From assembly GCF_022343685.1 (NCBI RefSeq), contig NZ_CP092123.1, positions 248,001 through 312,000 on the forward strand: DNA of 64,000 nt. The letters are read 5' to 3'. Made by a program: the position numbers and the translations under genes. Below are positions 40,056 to 49,693 of this stretch, one piece after another. The stretch comes from Marinobacterium sediminicola. GTDB taxonomy: Bacteria > Pseudomonadota > Gammaproteobacteria > Pseudomonadales > Balneatricaceae. Under the pieces are notes generated by a model that saw only the letters and a list, made by a program, of their open reading frames with translations, made no database searches and was not told the DNA's origin. Each line of letters starts with the position of its first letter. Position 1 is the stretch's first letter.

Positions 40056-41443
40056 GCCTCATCCTCCGCGATAAACTGGTCCAGAACCTTCTTGGTGCCG
40101 GCGAACTTGCGCCGGATTTCCTCGTACTCGTCCTCCGGGTTGGAGTCATAGACGTTGCCGCCACAGGTCTGTACATAGGCGTTTTCGCCGTTGGCGAACA
40201 CGGTACGGATCGGGATGGCAAAGGTGCAGTCACCGTTGAACGAGAAGTGGCCCACGGCACCGCCATAGGGACCGCGGCCATCCGATTCCAGGTCGTCGAT
40301 GATCTTCATCGCTTCGATCTTGGGTGCGCCGGTCAGGGTGCCGGCGGGGAAGTTGCTGGCCAATGCCGAGAACATGTCGTGATCCTCGGAAATAATGCCG
40401 ACAATCTCGCTGGAGATGTGCTGCACGTGGCTGAAGCGCTTGATATCCATCAGGCTGCGTACCTTTACCGTGCCGAAGCGGGCCACACGGCCGATGTCGT
40501 TGCGGTGCAGGTCGACGATCATGTTGTGCTCGGCGATCTCCTTGGGATCGTTGAGCAGCGTGCGGGCAAACTGAGTGTCTTCCACCTCGTTGGCGCCACG
40601 CTTGGTGGTGCCGGCCAGCGGGAAGGTTTCCATTTCGCCCTGACGCAGGCGGAACAGCAGCTCGGGGCTGGCGCCGATCAGTTTCTGCTCGCCGAACTTG
40701 ACGTAATACATCTGCGGTGAGGGGTTTACCTCACGCAGCTGCTCGTACAGGTTGATCGTATCGCCCTCAAGGCGGAAACGCTTCTTGAAGCCCACTTCGC
40801 ACTGGAAGACTTTGCCGTCGATGATGTCCTGCTTCACTTTCATCACCGCGGCAGCGTGTTCTGCCTGGGTCATGGTTTCGCCCATCGGCGTCACCTGCAG
40901 TGGCCCGTTACTGACGGCCGGTTCTGCCAGAATCTGCTCGATGGTCTCCAAACGGCTGTCATCATAGTGGAAATAGATCACTTCGCCGGTCATCTTGTCG
41001 AGGATCAAGCCGTCCTTGAACACGCCGAAACGGAACACGTCGAACATGTCGCTGTGCTGCAGTTTCAGACTCGGCTCAAAGTAGTTCATGCAATCGTAGC
41101 CGATATACCCGGTCAGGCCGCCGGCATACTTCCGCGAGATGATGTTCTGGGGCACGATCTCGCGCAGCAGGTAATAGGGGTTGTCACTGGCGTAGCTGTT
41201 GACCGCACCGTCACGGCCCTGCACATGCAGTTCGCCTTCGGTGGCCCAGAGAATCTGTTCCGGATCGAAGCCGATGATGGAGTGGCGGGAGATGTGGCTC
41301 TCTTCACCCAGCGACTCCAGCATGAAGCAGTTGTCGAAGCGTTTCTCGATCTTCTTGAACAGGCCAAAGAAGTCGATGTCTGCCGCCAGCGTCACGTAAT
41401 GTGGCTTGCGAGGCAGCGTGATGCGGGCCGGTTTCTGGCTCAT
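40052..41443 (-). CDS. trpE: Anthranilate synthase component I
   Basis: A 463-residue chorismate-binding enzyme. It has the N-terminal TrpE region (SLGEESHISRHSIIGFDP), then the catalytic core: FPLAGTTKRGANEVED, NMIVDLHRNDIGRV, FPAGTLTGAPKIEAM, GGAVGHFSFNGD. It converts chorismate plus ammonia to anthranilate. The start overlaps the trpR stop codon by four bases. The expected feedback-site LLES is represented by MLESLGEES near residue 41, so tryptophan inhibition is plausible. The sequence type differs from enteric TrpE. Confidence 0.92.
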   Translation of the reverse strand: MSQKPARITLPRKPHYVTLAADIDFFGLFKKIEKRFDNCFMLESLGEESHISRHSIIGFDPEQILWATEGELHVQGRDGAVNSYASDNPYYLLREIVPQNIISRKYAGGLTGYIGYDCMNYFEPSLKLQHSDMFDVFRFGVFKDGLILDKMTGEVIYFHYDDSRLETIEQILAEPAVSNGPLQVTPMGETMTQAEHAAAVMKVKQDIIDGKVFQCEVGFKKRFRLEGDTINLYEQLREVNPSPQMYYVKFGEQKLIGASPELLFRLRQGEMETFPLAGTTKRGANEVEDTQFARTLLNDPKEIAEHNMIVDLHRNDIGRVARFGTVKVRSLMDIKRFSHVQHISSEIVGIISEDHDMFSALASNFPAGTLTGAPKIEAMKIIDDLESDGRGPYGGAVGHFSFNGDCTFAIPIRTVFANGENAYVQTCGGNVYDSNPEDEYEEIRRKFAGTKKVLDQFIAEDEA

Positions 41444-41694
41444 GTTAGCCTCTGTTGCTGTTTGATCTTGAGGGCGCGTGCCCCGCGAGTAACGGTGGCG
41501 ATACCGACGCCGAGCTGTTTGGCGATCTCCCGCTGCGGCACGCCGGCTTCCAGCATGCGCAGAATTTGCAGACGATTGCAGACCTCGGTCAGCTCCGCCG
41601 GGGTCAGTAAGTCGCGCAGGGCTTCTTCAAGGGAGTCCCGATTCTGCATTTCCAGCAGGTGATCGAGCAGCTCATTCAAATGGGTTGTATTCAT
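41440..41694 (-). CDS. trpR: Trp repressor
   Basis: An 84-residue TrpR: HLNELLDHLLEMQNRDSLEEALRDLLTPAELTEV, then the helix-turn-helix VPQREIAKQLGVGIATVTRGARALK, which aligns with E. coli TrpR ([24 protein letters not shown]). With bound tryptophan it should repress transcription. It is the first gene of a trpR-trpE-trpG operon joined by four-base overlaps. The start codon directly abuts an operator-like palindrome, with no Shine-Dalgarno, so the mRNA is probably leaderless. Confidence 0.92.
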   Translation of the reverse strand: MNTTHLNELLDHLLEMQNRDSLEEALRDLLTPAELTEVCNRLQILRMLEAGVPQREIAKQLGVGIATVTRGARALKIKQQQRLT

Positions 41695-41730
41695 GTACTA
41701 GTACGGTATCACAACGCGGGGATGGGTCAA
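41695..41730 (-). promoter_or_regulatory. trpREG promoter with overlapping Trp operator
   Basis: On the minus strand, TTGACC (41725-41730) and TACCGT (41703-41708) are -35 and -10 candidates with a 16-bp spacer. The palindrome GTACTAGTAC (41695-41704) overlaps the -10 end and contains the CTAG-centred trp operator half-site. Transcription would begin at or within a few bases of the ATG. Confidence 0.65.
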
Positions 41731-41864
41731 TCGGAATTTGGTTCGCGGGCCATATTCATGAATTGTTCTTTGCAGGGCATTTTAAAGTTGTGCAGTGCAG
41801 CGGTATGGGCCATTCTTTTATAGCCCCCCTGTGTCAAGCAGATCAGGTTCGATGGTCAACTACC

Positions 41865-42923
41865 ATGAAAGCAACCATGCCCGCCATCACCTATCAGCAC
41901 CTCAGTCTTGAGGATGCCGACTGGACATTAAACAGCATCCTGGACCTGATAGTGGAAGGGACCTGGGACTGGAACGGCCAAACCGGTGAAGTCCTGCGCA
42001 GTCCCGGCTGGTTCCGCATGCTCGGTTATGCCGTGGGTGAATTCGGAAATAATGTCTTCACCTGGGAAAATGTCATACATCCCGACGATTATGCGCGCGT
42101 CATGCGCAACTTCGAGCTGTTCAGCCGCGGAACGACAAACGACTATTGCATCGATTATCGCTGTAAAAAGGCAGACGGCAGCTATCTGTGGATTACGGAT
42201 CGCGCGTTGGCGGTTGGGCGAGACGACGATGGGCAGGCGACTCGTATCATCGGCGCGCATCTGGACATTCACGCACGCAAGGTGGCCCAGCTTGAGCTGA
42301 TCGAGCAGAACCGTCTGTTGCAGGCGGGTAACCTGACACTGGAGAAGCGCCTGCGAAAGAAGGCCGAGGAGCTCGAACGGCGAAACCGGGAGCTGCAGGA
42401 AAAGGTGGCGCAGATCGAGCATATCTCGAATACTGACGCGCTTACCAGAATTGCCAATCGCAAGAAATTCGAGGAAGAGCTGATCAAGGAGAAATCCCGG
42501 GCGGATCGCTACAAACATCCACTGTCGATGGCGATCTTCGACATCGATCATTTCAAGCAGATCAACGATACCTACGGCCATAAAACCGGTGATGGCGTGC
42601 TGGAGCACCTGTCAGCCTTTGTGAACCAGCATATTCGTGATATTGACCTCTTTGCCCGCTGGGGCGGAGAGGAGTTCGTACTGATTTTCCCGGACATATC
42701 GCTGGAAGGCGCGGTGGGTGCAGCTAACAAGCTGCGCCAGCTGATCAGTGAACAGGAGATGATGCCGGGTCTGACTGTGACTTGCAGCTTCGGAGTGACC
42801 GAATATCATCCCGGTGACAGTATCGATCAGCTGTTCGCCAGAATCGATAATGCGCTCTACATGGCCAAGAATGCGGGACGCAACCGGGTGGAGCTGTTGA
42901 CTCCCGAACAGGGGCACGCCTGA
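41865..42923 (+). CDS. Diguanylate cyclase with PAS sensor
   Basis: A 352-residue soluble protein. A PAS_3-type domain at residues 20-140 (TWDWNGQTGEVLRSPGWFRMLGY, DGSYLWITDRALAV) leads into a coiled coil (about 145-190) and a GGDEF domain with RWGGEEFVLIFP as the active site. It should make cyclic di-GMP in response to a bound signal. No RxxD inhibitory site is obvious before the GGEEF. It ends one base before the convergent araC gene. The trigger is unknown. Confidence 0.92.
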   Translation: MKATMPAITYQHLSLEDADWTLNSILDLIVEGTWDWNGQTGEVLRSPGWFRMLGYAVGEFGNNVFTWENVIHPDDYARVMRNFELFSRGTTNDYCIDYRCKKADGSYLWITDRALAVGRDDDGQATRIIGAHLDIHARKVAQLELIEQNRLLQAGNLTLEKRLRKKAEELERRNRELQEKVAQIEHISNTDALTRIANRKKFEEELIKEKSRADRYKHPLSMAIFDIDHFKQINDTYGHKTGDGVLEHLSAFVNQHIRDIDLFARWGGEEFVLIFPDISLEGAVGAANKLRQLISEQEMMPGLTVTCSFGVTEYHPGDSIDQLFARIDNALYMAKNAGRNRVELLTPEQGHA

Positions 42924-43727
42924 TTATTGGCTGGCCTTGAAGTATTGCCCGGGCGCCTTTCCCAGCGCCTTCCTGAACATCGCGACAAAGGCACTGGGGC
43001 TGCTGTAGCCCAGGTCCAGCGCGACCCTCATCACGGAATCCCCGCGACCCAGTCGACCCACGGCCTCATGCAACAGCAGCTGGCGACGCCATTGCTGGAA
43101 GGTCATACCGGTTTCACGGATGAACAGGCGGCGCAGGGTACGTTCGCTGGCCCCGACTCGGGCTGACCACTGGGCCAGCCCGGTATCGGCATCGGGATGT
43201 TCGATCATGCCTTGCATCACCCGTTGCAGGCGGCGCTCGCCAGAGAGCGGCAGGTGAAGCCGTGATGGCTCCAGTGCCTGAAGTTCATCGAGAATGACGG
43301 CGGCGATACGGCTGGCGGGGCTGTCCGAAGCATAGTCGTCGCCGAAGTTGGCGACACGCAGGATCAGTTCGCGTAACAGTGGCGAGACCTCGACGACACT
43401 GCACTGTTCCGGGAATCGGTGCAGGCAGGAGGGGTCGACAAACAGGTGACGAATCTCCGAGGTGACTTCAGGGTTGACCGAGTGGCGCAGGCCTCCCGGT
43501 ATCCAGACGGCCTGTGAAGGCGGCACGATCCAGCTGCCGTTGTCGGTGTAGACCTTGATCACGCCGGCGGACGCATAGGCGAGCTGGCCGCGCGGGTGGC
43601 TGTGAAAGTCGAATTCGAAGTCGGTCAGAATCAGGTCGTGGAGGCCAAGGATCGGCAGTGCAGGGTCGACCCTCTGACCCAGCTTTGAACGGTAGCGCTT
43701 GCGTGGCGGGATGGGCTGTTCCGACAT
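42924..43727 (-). CDS. AraC-family regulator with cupin sensor
   Basis: A 267-residue regulator. An N-terminal AraC_binding cupin (DFHSHPRGQLAYASAGVIKV, VPPSQAVWIPGGLRHSV) precedes the two HTH motifs (LAQWSARVGASERTLRRLFIRETG, SVMRVALDLGYSSPSAFVAMFRKALG). It is divergent from an SLC13-type transporter gene 96 bp away, which it most likely controls. A small inverted repeat ATTC-GATATT-GAAT in the gap could be a binding site. Confidence 0.88.
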   Translation of the reverse strand: MSEQPIPPRKRYRSKLGQRVDPALPILGLHDLILTDFEFDFHSHPRGQLAYASAGVIKVYTDNGSWIVPPSQAVWIPGGLRHSVNPEVTSEIRHLFVDPSCLHRFPEQCSVVEVSPLLRELILRVANFGDDYASDSPASRIAAVILDELQALEPSRLHLPLSGERRLQRVMQGMIEHPDADTGLAQWSARVGASERTLRRLFIRETGMTFQQWRRQLLLHEAVGRLGRGDSVMRVALDLGYSSPSAFVAMFRKALGKAPGQYFKASQ

Positions 43728-43823
43728 GATGTCCGAAATTCGATATTGAATGTCATTTTGTCGACTTAAACCTTAATCGGCCTTTGGCAAAATAGCCAGT
43801 ATCCAGTCATTCGGGGGTTGGCC

Positions 43824-45209
43824 ATGACGATTCCACTGAAACGCTCTCAACTAGTTGCGCTGATTCTGATTCCTGCTTTGTCGTTGCTGCTGATGCTGTC
43901 GCCGGCAGCTGATCTGTTTACCGGTCAGCAGCAGGTGTCGGCGTTGCTGATCATGTCGGGGATGGTGCTGTTTGCCACCGGTGCGCTGCCGGAGTTCGTC
44001 ACGGCCCTGGTCGTGCTGGTGCTGGCAATGCTGCTGTCGCTGGCGCCGGCCGAGGTAGTGTTTGCGGGGCTGACGTCAACCGCCTGCTGGCTGATCTTTT
44101 CCGGCCTGGTCATCGGGATCGCGATTGCCGAGACCGGTCTGGCACAGCGTATCTCGAACCGCTTCAGTCGCTATCTGGACAGCAGCTATGCGGGGCTGAT
44201 TACCGGTATTGTGCTGATGGGGGTGCTGTTGGGTTTTGTGATGCCTTCCTCGGTAGGACGCGTGGTGTTGTTCATTCCCATCGCACTGGCCATTGCCGAG
44301 CACTGCGGTTTTGCCAAGGGCAGTAATGGCCAGCACGGCGTGGTGCTGGCGGCAGCGTTTGGCTGTCACCTGCCCACCTTTGCCATCCTGCCGGCCAATA
44401 TTCCGAACATGATCATGATCGGCTCGGCCGAGAAGATCCATGGCTGGACCCCCATGTTTACCGAATACCTGCTGTTGCACTTTCCGGTGCTGGGGGCATT
44501 GAAAGCCGTGCTGCTGATTTTGATCATCCTCAAGCTCTATCCGGATACCCCCCGGCGTGCAGATGCGATCCGCGACAATGGGGAGTTCAGTTTTCGCGAA
44601 AGCCGCCTGATGCTGATCATGCTGGGGACACTGGGTTTCTGGCTGACCGATTCGGTACACCATATTTCAGCGGCATGGATCGGGCTGGCGGCGGCTACGC
44701 TCCTGCTGTTGCCTGGCGTGGGCATGGTGTCGCCCAAGAGCTTTAACGAGAAGGTCAATATCAGCTCGATTCTGGTGGTGGCGGGACTGCTCGGAATTGC
44801 CAGCCTGATCAATTACAGCCAGGTAAGTCAGGTGATCGGTGAACGGGTGCTGGAGTGGCTCCCGCTGGAACCGGGTCGTGACGCAATCAATTTCTTCTCG
44901 CTGTCACTGGCGGCGATGCTGACCGGGGTGGTGGCGACGCTGGCTGGAGTGCCGGCGACGTTGACGCCGCTGGCGGAGCAAATCAGCCAGATGACCGGTT
45001 TCAGTCTGGAAGCGGTATTGATGACGCAGGTCTTCGGCTTCTCCACCGTGGTGTTTACCTATCAATCGGTGCCGCTGATGATGGCAATGCCGCTGGCGGG
45101 TGTTTCCATTGGTCACGCAGCGCGCCTGTGTCTGGTGCTGGCGCTGCTGACCGTGATCATCCTGCTGCCGCTGGATTACCTGTGGTGGCAGCTACTGGGC
45201 TGGATCTGA
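43824..45209 (+). CDS. SLC13 / DASS-type anion symporter
   Basis: A 461-residue transporter with about 12 membrane helices. It has the two-repeat DASS layout; internal motifs include GFVMPSSVGRVVLFIP, FGCHLPTFAILPANIPNMIMIG and, in the second repeat, AGVPATLTPLAEQ. It probably moves a di- or tricarboxylate or sulfate with sodium. Motifs differ from the usual SNT pair, so the substrate may be unusual. The divergent AraC protein is its likely regulator. The ATG at 43824 follows CGGGGG. Confidence 0.82.
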   Translation: MTIPLKRSQLVALILIPALSLLLMLSPAADLFTGQQQVSALLIMSGMVLFATGALPEFVTALVVLVLAMLLSLAPAEVVFAGLTSTACWLIFSGLVIGIAIAETGLAQRISNRFSRYLDSSYAGLITGIVLMGVLLGFVMPSSVGRVVLFIPIALAIAEHCGFAKGSNGQHGVVLAAAFGCHLPTFAILPANIPNMIMIGSAEKIHGWTPMFTEYLLLHFPVLGALKAVLLILIILKLYPDTPRRADAIRDNGEFSFRESRLMLIMLGTLGFWLTDSVHHISAAWIGLAAATLLLLPGVGMVSPKSFNEKVNISSILVVAGLLGIASLINYSQVSQVIGERVLEWLPLEPGRDAINFFSLSLAAMLTGVVATLAGVPATLTPLAEQISQMTGFSLEAVLMTQVFGFSTVVFTYQSVPLMMAMPLAGVSIGHAARLCLVLALLTVIILLPLDYLWWQLLGWI

Positions 45210-45215
45210 ACGTGT

Positions 45216-45866
45216 TCACACCTCGTTGAGCAGTTCGAGTGTGTGCTGAAGGCGCTGGTGAGTTGAATTCATTTCCAGCAGCCCCTGCAGAATATCGGCA
45301 TCGAAACGGATGATGCCGAACAGTGCCATGCTGAACTCGCTGTCGGATTTGGCCTGCCATGCGGGTGACTCGGCAATCTGGTCAATGGCCTGGCGTGCAG
45401 CCGGTTCTGGATGCGACAGTGCCTGCAGGCGGTGGATGATCTTGTCCCGCAGCAGTGCGTTGGCCGCTGCTTCATCCGGCGTGGACGCCAGGTCCGGAAA
45501 GGGGCTGCATTCGTAGACCTGATAGGGCAGCAGCTGAATCTCCCGATCACGTCGATAGCGTTGCTCGATATGCACGTTCAGCAGCATGCGGCCATCCTCG
45601 GTGGTGTCCAGCAGCTCGCAAGGTCCGGCACTGAAAATGTCGTAGGGGCGGTAGGTGGCCTGATTGGAGTTGAGAGCCTGTTCCAGGCTTTCGACCGGTT
45701 TGCCCGGGCTGATCTCCTTTCGGGTATGGCATATGGCAACAGGCATTCCGGTATCCAGACAGTGATGAATCATCTCCCGGTAACGCGGTTCGAACACGTG
45801 CAGGGGAAACACCGTGCCGGGAAAGGTTACGCAGCCGGGTATGGGGAAGATACAGATTTCGGTCAA
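45216..45866 (-). CDS. LON substrate-binding domain protein
   Basis: A 216-residue protein that corresponds to the N-terminal domain of Lon protease alone, with no ATPase or protease part: ICIFPIPGCVTFPGTVFPLHVFEPRYREMI, then YDIFSAGPCELLDTTEDGRMLL. The TTG at 45866 was chosen because TGGAG lies seven bases upstream and the domain begins exactly there; an ATG 108 bases earlier gives an extra tail. The family is widespread and its function is not settled. It converges with the SLC13 gene. Confidence 0.85.
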   Translation of the reverse strand: MTEICIFPIPGCVTFPGTVFPLHVFEPRYREMIHHCLDTGMPVAICHTRKEISPGKPVESLEQALNSNQATYRPYDIFSAGPCELLDTTEDGRMLLNVHIEQRYRRDREIQLLPYQVYECSPFPDLASTPDEAAANALLRDKIIHRLQALSHPEPAARQAIDQIAESPAWQAKSDSEFSMALFGIIRFDADILQGLLEMNSTHQRLQHTLELLNEV

Positions 45867-46024
45867 GGCTCTGCTCCATTCAATAGGCAAGGTTGGGTGA
45901 AGCACAGAACATCCGGTGCGCTCGGTTGTTGTCACGCATGGCTGAGCCAGCGGGCTAACAGGCATTGGCTTCACCGGGTGATGCTGTCAGGATAGCCCTT
46001 TTTACCTCTGCGGGGAGATTTTGG

Positions 46025-46681
46025 ATGTCCCGATTGTATATCTATGACCACTGCCCGTTTTGCATCAGAACCCTGATCGTGGCTCACTACCGGCAGGTCA
46101 GTGATCTGCAACAGGTGGTACTGTTGAACGATGATGAAGACAGTTGCCATCGCCTGATTGGCAGGAAAATGGTGCCGATCTTCGAGCATCAGGGCATTAC
46201 CATTGCCGAAAGCATGGATATTGCCAAGCTGCTGGACGAACTGGGAGAAGGCCCGAAAGCGCTGCGCCCTCTGCAACTGGGCGAAGCGATTCAGCCCAGA
46301 CTGCAGCCGGTGCAGGCGCACAGCTGGGCATTGACCTACCCGCGTGTCACCCGGATCGGTATGGATACGTTTGCGACTGAATCCGCCTGTGATTACTTTC
46401 GTGCCAAGAAAGAGGCGCTGTTGGGCTGTTCGTTCGAACAGGCGCTGGCTGAAACCGACACGCACAAGGCGGTGATCGAGCGAGTCCTCGCTGAACTGCC
46501 GCCGCTGACGTTGCCGTCCGAACAGGGTGACACCCTGAGCTGGAATGATGTGTTGAACTTTCCGCCGTTGCAGTATCTCACTCTGGTTGATGGCTTGACG
46601 TTCCCGCCACGGCTGCAGCAGTGGTTGCATGAAGTGGCAGAGCTGGGGGGCGTCGAGCTTTACTTTGAGCGCGCAGTTTGA
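46025..46681 (+). CDS. grxB: Glutaredoxin 2
   Basis: A 218-residue GrxB, the atypical large glutaredoxin with a glutathione transferase-like fold. The active site CPFC is at residues 10-13 (YDHCPFCIR), with GRKMVPIFE and AESMDIAKLLDE typical of the thioredoxin-like domain. The C-terminal all-helical domain ends FPPRLQQWLHEV. It reduces glutathione-mixed disulfides in the cytosol. It is nine bases upstream of a cytochrome c' gene. Confidence 0.94.
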   Translation: MSRLYIYDHCPFCIRTLIVAHYRQVSDLQQVVLLNDDEDSCHRLIGRKMVPIFEHQGITIAESMDIAKLLDELGEGPKALRPLQLGEAIQPRLQPVQAHSWALTYPRVTRIGMDTFATESACDYFRAKKEALLGCSFEQALAETDTHKAVIERVLAELPPLTLPSEQGDTLSWNDVLNFPPLQYLTLVDGLTFPPRLQQWLHEVAELGGVELYFERAV

Positions 46682-46690
46682 GGAGAGAAG

Positions 46691-47149
46691 ATGAAGGTTG
46701 GAGTCATCCTTGCTGCCGGAGTCTTGAGTCTGTCCGCCCAAATGGCGCAGGCGCAAACGGAGGCCGATGCGGCAATTGAGTATCGTCAGGGCGTCTACCG
46801 TGCGATGGAGTGGAATCTGAGCCGTCTGGCGGCGATGGTGCAGGGGCGTGTGACCTTTGATGCCGTTGAGTTTGAAAGTCGCTCCGAGCGTCTGGTGCTA
46901 CTGGGCAAGATCGTTGATGAGGGCTTTGCTGATGCCAACAGCGTCCGTGGCGAGACCGTGAAAAGCCGTGCTTCCTATCGTATCTGGGAAGCCCCGGAGC
47001 GCTTCAATGGCCTGATGGACGAGATGCAGATGCGCAGTCAGGCCTTGTATCAGGCCGCTGCCGAACGGCTGGCGCGCGATGACCTCCGGTCAATGGTGGG
47101 TCGTCTGGCGCAAAGCTGTAAGGCCTGTCACGACAAATTCAGGGACTGA
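46691..47149 (+). CDS. Cytochrome c' (class II c-type)
   Basis: A 152-residue periplasmic protein. The signal peptide (MKVGVILAAGVLSLSAQMAQAQ) is followed by a four-helix bundle with the heme site CKACHDKF at the C-terminal end, the class II cytochrome c pattern. Such proteins bind NO and may help to detoxify it. AGGAG lies just before the ATG. A strong terminator follows. It is probably co-transcribed with grxB. Confidence 0.93.
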   Translation: MKVGVILAAGVLSLSAQMAQAQTEADAAIEYRQGVYRAMEWNLSRLAAMVQGRVTFDAVEFESRSERLVLLGKIVDEGFADANSVRGETVKSRASYRIWEAPERFNGLMDEMQMRSQALYQAAAERLARDDLRSMVGRLAQSCKACHDKFRD

Positions 47150-47176
47150 ATCTCGACGACTGGCGTTCCTGTACAT

Positions 47177-47210
47177 AAAAGCCCCGCGGGCGTTGGCCGG
47201 CGGGGCTTTT
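47177..47210. terminator. Bidirectional terminator
   Basis: AAAAGCCCCG and CGGGGCTTTT arms enclose 14 bases, between the convergent cytochrome c' and glcB genes. Confidence 0.9.
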
Positions 47211-47234
47211 GTTTTATGCCTCAACGGTGCCGGA

Positions 47235-49409
47235 TTAGCTGGCCTGTTTGGCCTTCAGCTCCAGGCGGCGACGGTGCAGGACCGGCTCGGTGTAGCCGCT
47301 CGGCTGCTCACAACCCTTGAAGACCAGTTCGCAGGCTGCCTGGAAGGCGATGCTGTCATCGAAGTTCGGTGCCATCGGCTGGTAGGCATCGTCACCTGCG
47401 TTCTGACGGTCAACCACGGTTGCCATGCGCTGCATGGTCTCCATTACCTGCTCTTGCGAGCAGATACCGTGATGCAGCCAGTTGGCGATGTGCTGGCTGG
47501 AGATACGCAGGGTGGCGCGGTCTTCCATCAGGCCCACATCGTTGATATCCGGGACCTTGGAGCAGCCAACACCCTGATCGACCCAGCGCACCACGTAGCC
47601 GAGGATGCCCTGAGCATTGTTGTCCAGCTCCTGCTGAATCTCTTCGGCGCTCCAGTTCGGGTCCTGCGCGACCGGAATGCTGAGGATGTCATCGAGGCTG
47701 GCACGGGCGCGGCTCTTCAGTTCCTGCTGACGGGCGAACACATCGACCTTGTGGTAGTGCAGCGCGTGCAGCGCAGCGGCGGTCGGGGACGGAACCCAGG
47801 CAGTGTTGGCGCCGGACAGCGGGTGACCGATCTTCTGCTCAAGCATGTTGGCCATCAGATCCGGCATGGCCCACATGCCCTTGCCGATCTGGGCGCGTCC
47901 GCTCAGGCCGCAGGCAAGGCCGATATCCACGTTCCAGTCTTCATAGGCCTTGATCCAGGCAGCGCCCTTCATGTCGCCCTTGCGGATCATCGGACCGGCT
48001 TCCATGGAGGTGTGGATTTCGTCACCGGTGCGGTCGAGGAAGCCGGTGTTGATGAATACAACACGCTCCTTGGCTGCGCGGATGCACTCTTTCAGGTTGA
48101 CGGTCGTACGACGCTCTTCGTCCATGATGCCCATCTTCATGGTGAAGCGGGGCAGGTCGAGTGCGTCTTCGACGCGACCGAAGAGCTCGTTGGCAAAGGC
48201 CACTTCTTCCGGGCCATGCATCTTCGGCTTCACGATGTAGATGGAGCCGGTGGTCGCATTGCGGAACTTGCCGTTGCCTTTCAGGTCGTGAAGGGAGATC
48301 AGGGTGGTGACGACACCATCCATGATACCTTCAGGAATTTCGTTACCTTCGCTGTCGATGACGGCCGGGTTGGTCATCAGGTGACCGACATTGCGCACGA
48401 ACATCAGGCTGCGGCCTTTCAGTGTCAGGCTGTCGCCGTTCGGCGCGGTGTATTCACGGTCCGGGTTCATGCTGCGGGTAAAGGTCTGACCACCCTTGGC
48501 GATCTCTTCGGTCAGAGTGCCTTTCATCAGGCCGAGCCAGTTCTTGTAGGCCAGTACCTTGTCTTCGGCATCGACTGCGGCAACGGAGTCTTCGCAGTCC
48601 ATGATGGTGGTCAGCGCCGCTTCCATCAGGATGTCCTTGACGCCGGCTGCATCGCTCTTGCCGATCTGGCTGTCGCGATCGATCTGGATTTCGAAGTGCA
48701 GGCCATTGTGCTTCAGCAGGATCGCGGTGGGGTTGCTGGCGTTGCCGGTGTAACCTACCAGCTGGGTGCCATCTGCCAGAGTGGTTTCGCCACCGTCACG
48801 CAGGACAACACAGAGCTGACCGTTCTGGATGCTGTATCCGGCAGAATCCTTGTGCGATGCACCCGCAAGCGGGGCGCTCTCGTCGAGGAATTCGCGACCG
48901 AAAGCGATGACCTTGGCGCCACGGGCCGGGTTGTAACCCTGGCCTTTTTCGGCCCCGTTCTCTTCGGGAATGGCATCGGTACCGTACAGTGCGTCGTACA
49001 GGCTGCCCCAGCGGGCGTTAGCCGCATTCAGCGCGTAACGTGCGTTCATCACCGGTACCACCAGCTGAGGACCGGCCATGGTGGCCATTTCCGGATCCAC
49101 GTTTTCGGTGGTGGCAGTGAAGTCCTCGCCCTCCGGCAGCAGGTAACCGATGTCCTGCAGGAATGACTTGTATGCGTCGAAGCTGAAGTTGCCGCGGTTG
49201 TCGCGGTGCCAGGCGTCGATTTGCGCCTGAATGGCATCACGCTTGGCCAGCAGCTCACGGTTACGCGGTGCGAGGTCGTGCACGATGCTGTCGAAGCGGC
49301 TCCAGAACTGGTCCACATCGACGCCGGTGCCCGGCAGTGCTTCGTTGTTGATGAAATCGTAAAGCTCTTTGGCGACCTGCAGGCCACCGACCTGTACCCG
49401 TTGGCTCAT
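47235..49409 (-). CDS. glcB: Malate synthase G
   Basis: A 724-residue MSG-type malate synthase, the usual length. Motifs include [76 protein letters not shown] and [11 protein letters not shown]. It condenses glyoxylate and acetyl-CoA to malate and so completes the glyoxylate shunt or glycolate use. The gene is monocistronic; 284 bases upstream have no other gene. It supports growth on C2 units such as those from ethanolamine in this window. Confidence 0.97.
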   Translation of the reverse strand: MSQRVQVGGLQVAKELYDFINNEALPGTGVDVDQFWSRFDSIVHDLAPRNRELLAKRDAIQAQIDAWHRDNRGNFSFDAYKSFLQDIGYLLPEGEDFTATTENVDPEMATMAGPQLVVPVMNARYALNAANARWGSLYDALYGTDAIPEENGAEKGQGYNPARGAKVIAFGREFLDESAPLAGASHKDSAGYSIQNGQLCVVLRDGGETTLADGTQLVGYTGNASNPTAILLKHNGLHFEIQIDRDSQIGKSDAAGVKDILMEAALTTIMDCEDSVAAVDAEDKVLAYKNWLGLMKGTLTEEIAKGGQTFTRSMNPDREYTAPNGDSLTLKGRSLMFVRNVGHLMTNPAVIDSEGNEIPEGIMDGVVTTLISLHDLKGNGKFRNATTGSIYIVKPKMHGPEEVAFANELFGRVEDALDLPRFTMKMGIMDEERRTTVNLKECIRAAKERVVFINTGFLDRTGDEIHTSMEAGPMIRKGDMKGAAWIKAYEDWNVDIGLACGLSGRAQIGKGMWAMPDLMANMLEQKIGHPLSGANTAWVPSPTAAALHALHYHKVDVFARQQELKSRARASLDDILSIPVAQDPNWSAEEIQQELDNNAQGILGYVVRWVDQGVGCSKVPDINDVGLMEDRATLRISSQHIANWLHHGICSQEQVMETMQRMATVVDRQNAGDDAYQPMAPNFDDSIAFQAACELVFKGCEQPSGYTEPVLHRRRLELKAKQAS

Positions 49410-49632
49410 CTTCTTGCCTCAATTTTTAAGCTCTTCTTTCCTCGCCTGCTGCGAAGAAAGACAGGAAATCTGTCCATCAAAGGATTGTGCATTGCGAAAA
49501 TAGCGCATTTTTTTTCGCCTGTCCCGCGTATGCGCCTAAAGTATGAGGAAGTGGGTCGATGGTGGTATTTTCGTGAAAGATCGCAGTGTGTTGACAGTTT
49601 TTCGTGAATTTTACGTTGTTTTTTTACAAGCA

Positions 49633-49655
49633 AAGGGGCCTGTAAGCGGCCCCTT
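49633..49655 (-). terminator. Hairpin downstream of the small membrane protein gene
   Basis: AAGGGGCC-TGTAAGC-GGCCCCTT. On the minus strand it is followed by a short T-rich stretch. The rest of 49410-49693 is AT-rich and holds the glcB promoter region but no gene I can support. Confidence 0.6.
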
Positions 49656-49693
49656 GTGCATGTGTTAAACAGAATCGACTGGATTTCGTAATT

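Noticed and set aside
41695-41864. Trp leader peptide and attenuator upstream of the trp operon
   Set aside because: There is no room: the candidate promoter places the transcription start at the trpR ATG.
47079-49166. A 695-codon open frame antisense to glcB
   Set aside because: It lies wholly opposite malate synthase G, starts inside the cytochrome c' gene, and its translation has no recognisable domain. High GC content opens the antisense frame.
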